Shown: positions 58,321 through 64,000 of the stretch, piece by piece
Layout: the number at the start of each line of letters is the position of its first letter
How positions within the stretch are numbered: position 1 is the stretch's first letter
Position numbers and translations under genes: made by a program
Notes under the pieces: model-generated
Database searches by the model: none
The model's input: the letters and a program-made list of their open reading frames with translations, nothing else
Told to the model about the DNA's origin: nothing
Assembly (NCBI RefSeq): GCF_030272615.1
Contig: NC_081414.1
Coordinates: forward strand, 826,798,896 to 826,862,895
Length of the DNA: 64,000 nucleotides
Origin: Cryptomeria japonica
Lineage: Eukaryota > Streptophyta > Pinopsida > Cupressales > Cupressaceae
Direction of reading: 5' to 3'

Positions 58321-58517
58321 TAATCAAGTAGGTCCTAATAGGCCTCACATTGTAAAATACCCTAACAGAGTGACTCAAAATCTGAGTTATAAATCCTCTT
58401 GTGAGGTTGATCCTAATAGATCAAAACTCCTAACAGGGCTAAGGTAAATCCCTTAACTAGGTGACTCCTAATAGGGCATCTTTGTAAGCTCCTAACCGGG
58501 CTAGTCTCCTAATAGGG
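58320..58517. repeat. Degenerate repeats of CCTAAYAGGG
   Basis: Six to eight variants of CCTAATAGGG / CCTAACAGGG occur at 15-40-bp spacing (for example near 58336, 58363, 58428, 58467, 58507). They are interleaved with TGAGGTTGATCC-like words. Element D inserted in this run, right after AATAGGG at 58517. Confidence 0.65.
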
Positions 58518-60145
58518 TGGTGCAGGAGCACCTAGGACTTAGGCTTGTAGTCCTTATCCAATTTTGGCTTGTACTAACCTTAGCCAAGTCAGGTTCCTAA
58601 TAAGGAATCTAGGAGGGTCCAAGGAGTGAGTGTGATGTTTTTTTTGAGTCAAGTGTAGGCCTAGTTGAGTTGGTTTTCTTCCTAGGTTTGCACTTTGTGA
58701 ATAAGTAGTAGTTTGAGTAGGAAGTTGGCCTTCTTGATGGTCAAAAGTGGCATAAATTGGTATGAGCATTAGGAAGGTTTAGTATGGTCTTAGTAGTTAT
58801 TTAAAAGTCATGAGTAATGACTTAAAATAGGTTTTATAGGTTGGCAAAGCAAAAAGTGAAAAGTAATAAAAGTTGTCATGACAACTTTTGTCCTAAAAGT
58901 GCTTAGCGATGACGTTAGGGATAGCACAATGCCCTAGAATTCCTCCACATGTGGGGAATACTATAAGAAACTCCTCTTTCATGGTTACCAAGTTTGAAAT
59001 TTTAATTTTTTATGATCAACAATCCGAAACTACTCATTTTCGGACTGTTATCATTGTTTTGGTCTTATATTGCTTACAATGTGAATAAAAATGGATTGAA
59101 TCCATTGATCCAGTTATGGATTGATTTTATTTGGTGTATTTTAGAGTATTTTTTTTCATTTCAAGGTTTTTAGTTAGTGTGTGTTGGTGTTTTCATAGTT
59201 TTGTTTTCAATCGGCCAGTTTTGGCTTGTATATAGCAATTTCTTGTAAAATGGTTGCCCCATAAAATACCTCCGTGCTACCATCATGGCCTATTGGGAAA
59301 TGGAAGGAAACCACTTTTATAGTGTACATATGTAGGGACAATTTGTGGAAGTGGTTTTTGATATGGCTGCCACCTTGTTCTAGGTGAGTCTAGGAGCAAC
59401 CCCGCTAGAGAAGACAAGGTGAAATTTGAATGCATAGTGCAGAGGTGAACACAAAACCACAACCAAGTAATTTGGAGAGGTCCATGGAGTTAATATAGAG
59501 TTTCTATTGCAAGGAGAATCCTTGAAAATACTTTTAGATTCCCATTTCACTAATTTGATCAGTCACTGCCGGTTAAGAGGCCTAGAAACCCTTCAAAACC
59601 CTCATTTTTGGGTTAGCACATTGTATGACAAGTTGCGAAACCAAAATAAACAAAATCACTTGGGTATAGGTGAGTGTTTGAAGTAAAAACATCCTTTTTT
59701 TAGGGTCTTTTGGACCGTTTTCCTTTAAACCCTCAAAAACTAGATTTGGGAGGCCTAATAGGGGCTCATTCCTTGTAGCCCTATTTCTAGGCAAAATGGT
59801 GAAATTGGTAGGAAGAATAATGGATGCAAACCACAAATGGACCCAAATAGAATTCATTTCATGTTAAAAGCCACGTCCACACCTCTACAATGACTTACAA
59901 TAGTATGGGGGTGAATTGACAAGTTGAAGTCAAGACAACAAGAATGAGCATATGGGAAACACTTTGAATTGGTAGGGCTCCTAGTTAAACACTTGTTGCA
60001 AACACCTTGAGATTGGCAAGAAGCAATCCATAGAAGAGATTGAGAAGGACTGGGAGGTCTTGGAGCATAGCTAGACCTAGAGAGGTTTGTGGAATTGAGC
60101 AACACCAACTAGGTTAAGTGTGAGCAAGCTAGGTGAACCCCATCA
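58518..60145 (+). repeat. Element D 5' LTR
   Basis: Starts TGGTGCAGGAGCACC, as the A and B LTRs do on the minus strand, and ends CCCCATCA, 1628 bp. It contains the perfect 22-bp palindrome at 58868-58889 built on AAAAGTTGTCATG. The short readings inside have no meaning. Confidence 0.85.
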
Positions 60146-60148
60146 AAT

Positions 60149-60160
60149 TGGTGTTAGAGC
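60149..60160 (+). other. Element D primer binding site
   Basis: TGGTGTTAGAGC, 10 of 12 matches to the initiator-Met-tRNA site, three bases after the LTR end. Confidence 0.8.
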
Positions 60161-60186
60161 CTATAAGATTTGGGATAGGTGAGTAG

Positions 60187-61300
60187 ATGTCCATAGTGGA
60201 ATCTATAGGAGACAATAGCATGGTGACCAATGCAAAGTTGGCAAAGAAAGTGGATGATCAGGAGGAAGAAAATAGAGTCCTGAAGGAGAAGTTGATTGAA
60301 TTGGAAAGTAAGCTTGGTGAGATTGAAACCAAGGCAGGTGAAGTGTTGGTAAAGGTTGAAGAAGAAGAATTTAAGGAAGGGTAAAGAGGTGTTAGAGATA
60401 GATAAAGTACCTGAACCTGATCCTGTCTTAGAACAAGAACCTTTCCTAAAGGCATTGAAAGCCTTAAGTGGTAAATCACTAGAAGGATTGCCATTGTTTA
60501 CCAGTAAGATGGAAGCGAAAGTGGTTCTATAATGGATAGAGGGCATGGAGAACCATCTTGAGTGTGAAGGCATAACTGAAGCCCAAAGAGTTAAAGTGGC
60601 CAAGTCTAGGATGAGAGGAGTTTCTCTCACATGGTGGAAATTTGTGCAAGATGAGAGAAACAAAATGGGCAAAGCACCCATCTCTTCTTGGAAAGGGGTG
60701 TTAGTCAAAATCAAAGAAGTATATCTCCCTGATGATTATGAAGTGCAGATTCATAGGAAGAGACAAAACCTAAGACAAAAAGACCTTGATGTAAGTGGTT
60801 ATATAGAGGAGTTTCACAAACTTAGGCTTAGAGCTCATGTGGTGGAAGAAGAGAGTCTTAAAGTTTCTAGGTACCTAAATGGTCTACGGTGGAACATCCA
60901 AGAGGAACTTAGTCTAATGAGCCCAAAGAGAGTTCATCAAAGCTATCAACTTGCCCTTAAAGTGGAAGAAAAACTAAAAAGAAAACATGATTCAAGCAAT
61001 AATAGGGGCGGAGGTAGAGGAAAGGAAAATAGAGGCCATAGGGGAGGCTTTGGAGGAAGAAGTTTAGAGCAAAGGACACAAGGTGAGTCTAAACTCACTA
61101 AGCAACAAGAAAGTGGCACTAGTAAAGGAGGATTCAATAGAGGAAGGGGGTCAAAAAATGGTTTTAGAGGAAGGTCTAGTGGACAAGGTAGAGGTTCCTC
61201 ATATTTTGCATCAATGAAGTGTTACCATTGCAACCAACTTGGTCATCCAACATATAGGTGTCCAGAGAAGGGATCATCATCACAGAATAGTGAAAGGAGA
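60187..61300 (+). pseudogene. Element D gag (frameshifted)
   Basis: Start at 60187 or, by comparison with A, at 60220 (MVTNAKLAKKVDD). A coiled-coil segment follows. A frameshift near 60360-60380 moves the frame to KEVLEIDKVPEPDPVLEQEPFLKAL, and a TAA at about 60530 replaces a Glu codon. From 60545 the frame is open through the capsid core (LECEGITEAQRVKVAKSRMRGVSLTWWKF), an Arg/Gly-rich stretch (about 61005-61195) and the knuckle CYHCNQLGHPTYRC (about 61221-61262). Confidence 0.85.
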
Positions 61301-61864
61301 GTGAACTATCTTCAAGAAGAGACTTCAAGCAGCAAGACTTCAGAGGTTGCCTTAGAATCAGAGGTAGGTGACAACTTGATGATAAGAAGAACTTTGATAA
61401 AAGAACCTGTCAAAGAGGAGCCTAGCCAAAGGAGGTCATTATTTAGGATCAAATGCAAGATTATGGACAAAGTTTGCAAAGTGATCATTGATTCAGGATC
61501 AACAGACAACATTGTGTCAGAAGAGGCAGTGAGTAAGCTTAAATTGAAAAGGATACCTCACAACAACCCTTATAGAGTCACCTGGTTGAACAAAGGCCAA
61601 CATGTCCTATTCAATGAGCAAGCATGGGTGGATTTTACCATTGGTAGGTATAAGGACAAAGTGTTATGTGATGTCCTACCCATGGATGCATGCCATCTTC
61701 TATTAAGAAGACCATGGAAATTTGATAGACAAGCTATTCATGATGGAGCTAAGAATGCATACTCATTCAAGAAAGATGGAGTCACATTTAAGATTCAATC
61801 TACCCTTGAGGAAGGTGAGAAGAGGGAAGAAGGTCCTAATGTTCTTTTGGTGAGTGAAAAATAG
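61301..61864 (+). pseudogene. Element D protease
   Basis: In the same open frame as gag. The active site is VIIDSGSTDNIVSEEAV near 61483-61533, and the domain ends LLLRRPWKFDRQAIHDGAKN. LGRPW has become LRRPW, a change near the conserved C-terminal Gly of retropepsins. A TAG at 61862 separates it from RT. Confidence 0.85.
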
Positions 61865-61867
61865 TTC

Positions 61868-63127
61868 TTGAAGACACTTGAGGAAGGTGAAGGTATAGGG
61901 TTTGCATTAGTAATGAAGTCTAAAGAGGAAGACAAGAAAGAGCAGCCATATTTGCCAATAGAGGTTCAAGACTTATTGAGGAAGTTCAAAGGGACAGTGA
62001 GTGATGGACAACCAACCACCTTACCTCCTAAAAGAACCATAAGCCATCAAATAGACTTTATTCCTGGAGCATCCTTACCTAACAAGGCAGCTTACAAAAT
62101 GACTCCCCAACAAAATGTTGAGATTGCCAAGCAAATCCAAGATCTTTTAGACCCAGGCCTAATTAGAAAAAGCATTAGCCCTTGTGTTGTACCTACCATT
62201 TTAGCCCCAAAGAAAGGTGGTACTTGGAGATTGTGGATTGACTTTAGAGCTATAAATAGGATCACCATTAGATATAGGTTTCCAATTCCTAGAATAGAGG
62301 ACCTGATGGATTGTTTAGGTGAAGCCAAATACTTTACCAAGATTGACCTTAAAAGTGGATACCACTAAATTAGGATTAAGGAGGGCAATAAATGAAAAAT
62401 TGCATTCAAGACAACATAGGGTCTTTATGAATGGCTTGCAATGCCATTTGGTTTATCCAACACTCCAAGAACCTTCATGAGACTCATGAATGAGGTTATG
62501 AAGGACTTCATAGGTAAATTTGTGGTGGTATATCTAGATGATATTCTCATTTTTAGAAAGGATAGAGAAGATCATATTAATCATTTGCAAAGTGTGTTAC
62601 AAAGATTGTATGAAGAGAAGCTAACCATGAACTTGGACAAGTGTGAATTTGTTAAGAAGGAGTTGGTTTACCTTGGGTTTGTGTTGTCTCAAGGAAACCT
62701 CAAGATGGATCCTAGTAAGGTTGAAGCCATAGTAAATTGGCCTACTTCTAAGTCAACAATAGAGGTGAGAAGCTTCCATGGACTAGTTTAGTATTACCAA
62801 AAATTCATTAGGAAATTCAATGCTATATGTGCACCAATGTTGGAGACTATTAGAGGTAGAATGAAGGAAAAGTTTCAGTGGAATGAACAAGAAAATAGAG
62901 GATTTGAAACCTTGAAGGAGAAGATATGTACTCAACTGGTGTTCATGTTGCCTAGCTTTGAGAAGATCTTCACAGTGGAATGTGATGCAAGCAATGTTGC
63001 AGTAGCTGCTATCCTAAGCCAAGAAGAAAGAACAATATCTTTCCATAGTGAGAAGCTAAGTGATGCAAAGAGGAAATACTCCTCTTATGACTTGGAATTA
63101 CACGCTTTAGTGCAGGTTTTGAGGTAG
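61868..63127 (+). pseudogene. Element D reverse transcriptase and RNase H (broken)
   Basis: Linker and RT start at 61868-62368 (TLPPKRTISHQIDFIPGASLP...SPCVVPTILAPKK...[21 protein letters not shown]). Three stops lie between 62366 and 62425. The palm at 62441-62791 keeps the catalytic YLDD (62530-62541). After a stop at 62789, RNase H covers 62837-63127 with VECDASNVAVAAILSQEERTISFHSEKL. The RT catalytic residues are intact, unlike in A. Confidence 0.87.
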
Positions 63128-64000
63128 TGGAGACATTATCTCTTGCCTAAGGAATTTTTAGTCTATACAGACAACCAAAATCTAAGATTTCTAAACTCAC
63201 AAGACAAACTCAGTCACAAACACATGAAGTGGGTGGATTACATGCAAGCCTACACATTCACAATCAAGCACAAAAAAGGATAGTTAAACCAGGTTGTTGA
63301 TGCATTGAGCAAAAGAATCTTGACAATCTAAGAAATTCAATTAAGGAGCATAGGTGTTGATAGTTTTAGAGACCTATACCTGGAGGATGAAGATTTATCA
63401 AATGCCTACAAGGTGTGCAAAGAATACCAAAATCATTTTCATAGTGAGTATTCAGATTTTACCTTGCAAGATGGGTTATTATTTAGAGGTGGACAACTTT
63501 GTGTGCCTAGAGGGTCAATGTGAGAAAATCTCATACAAGAGAAGCATAATGGCAACCTTAGTGGTCAGTTTGGAGTCAATAAGACCCAAGAGTTGGTTCA
63601 GAGGTATTGCTATTGGCCTAGGATGAATCAAGATGTGAAAAAGTATGTGGAGACATGTATTGTTTGTCAAAATGCCAAGGGTACTTCTTCAAATGCTGGT
63701 TTATACCAACCTCTTTCCATACTAAATAGACCTTGGGAGTGCATTAGTATGGACTTTGTAGTAGGTTTACCAAGGACAAAGCGAGGATTTGACAACATTT
63801 ATGTCATTGTGGACAGATTTGGTAAGATGGCCCACTTTGTACCTTGCAAGACTACTCATGATGCATGCCAAATAGCTCATTTGTTCTTCAAGAAAGTGAT
63901 AAGGAGACATGGTTTACCCATGAGCATTGTTTCAGATAGAGACTCAAAGTTCATGAGTCATTTTTGGCAAACACTTTGGCAAAATCTTGGCACCAACCTA
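63128..64000 (+). pseudogene. Element D RNase H end and integrase (partial)
   Basis: Broken frames give the RNase H end (YTDNQNLRFLNSQ, HKHMKWVDYMQAYTFTIKHKKG), then the integrase zinc domain (about 63530-63680, CIVCQNAKG) and core (SMDFVVGLPRTKRGFDNIYVIVDRFGKMAHF ... IVSDRDSKFMSHFWQTLW). Stops lie near 63126, 63282, 63330 and 63521. The window ends before the catalytic Glu. Confidence 0.85.

Larger units (their letters stand above)
58518..64000 (+). mobile_element. Element D: chromovirus of the A family, cut by window end
   Basis: 5' LTR 58518-60145, primer site 60149-60160, then gag, protease, RT, RNase H and the first part of integrase on the plus strand. Protein layout is the same as in A and B, but the LTR is clearly diverged, so D represents a different subfamily. 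Integrase reaches VSDRDSKF and then the window ends; chromodomain and 3' LTR lie outside. Confidence 0.88.

Noticed and set aside
1-64000. CRISPR arrays, rRNA genes and bacterial-type operons
   Set aside because: No regularly spaced repeats, rRNA-like blocks or closely packed intron-free genes were seen. The window is eukaryotic in structure.

Overview
The window looks like plant nuclear DNA from a large, repeat-packed genome. It is AT-rich and has one intron-bearing plant-type gene. Nearly everything else is old, mutated and nested retrotransposons. A gymnosperm is the most likely source. The main argument is a decayed Penelope-like reverse transcriptase at about 26-27 kb, a class known from conifers but not typical of angiosperms. 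This is an inference from sequence character, not a database result.

Layout. 1-2.38 kb: unassigned degenerate DNA with a 35-bp foldback. 2.38-6.48 kb (+): element E, a decayed LTR element without pol, with a four-zinc-knuckle gag and an unrecognised second ORF. 6.9-11.4 kb (+): the only intact-looking host gene, a five-exon CYP72-clan cytochrome P450 of 518 codons, with a TATA box and a decayed duplicate of exon 3 in intron 2. 11.4-20.2 kb: intergenic DNA with a 1.2-kb TIR element and several simple or dispersed repeats. 20.2-21.8 kb (-): an unidentified degenerate coding region with in-frame tandem repeats. 22.0-25.55 kb (-): element H, a gypsy element with gag and protease but no RT or integrase. 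25.55-27.1 kb, continuing at 34.26-34.69 kb (-): a Penelope-like element with an inverted tail. It is split by copia-type element F (27.10-34.26 kb, 5-bp TSD), a second copy of the E family. 34.69-42.56 kb (-): element A, a complete but inactivated chromovirus (Ty3/gypsy) with a 5-bp TSD. 42.56-47.38 kb: unassigned DNA and a CT/AC microsatellite. 47.38-51.16 kb (-): element B, a partial chromovirus of the A family, cut by element C (51.16-56.2 kb, -), a Sirevirus-like copia with one LTR and full but broken gag-pol. 56.2-58.5 kb: AT-rich DNA and a CCTAAYAGGG-type repeat. 58.52-64.0 kb (+): element D, a third A-family chromovirus running off the window end.

How the parts relate. A, B and D share LTRs of about 1.6 kb, an initiator-Met-tRNA primer site and a palindromic AAAAGTTGT motif. 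E and F share a gag / internal polypurine tract / ORF2 order with no pol. F also shares LTR blocks and terminal polypurine-tract layout with the pol-bearing element C, so C-type elements are plausible suppliers of enzymes. Nesting and LTR divergence by eye (about 14% for F, 6% for A) suggest F is older than A. The P450 is the only feature I would call a working cellular gene. Its haem-binding loop has Thr where nearly all P450s have Arg.
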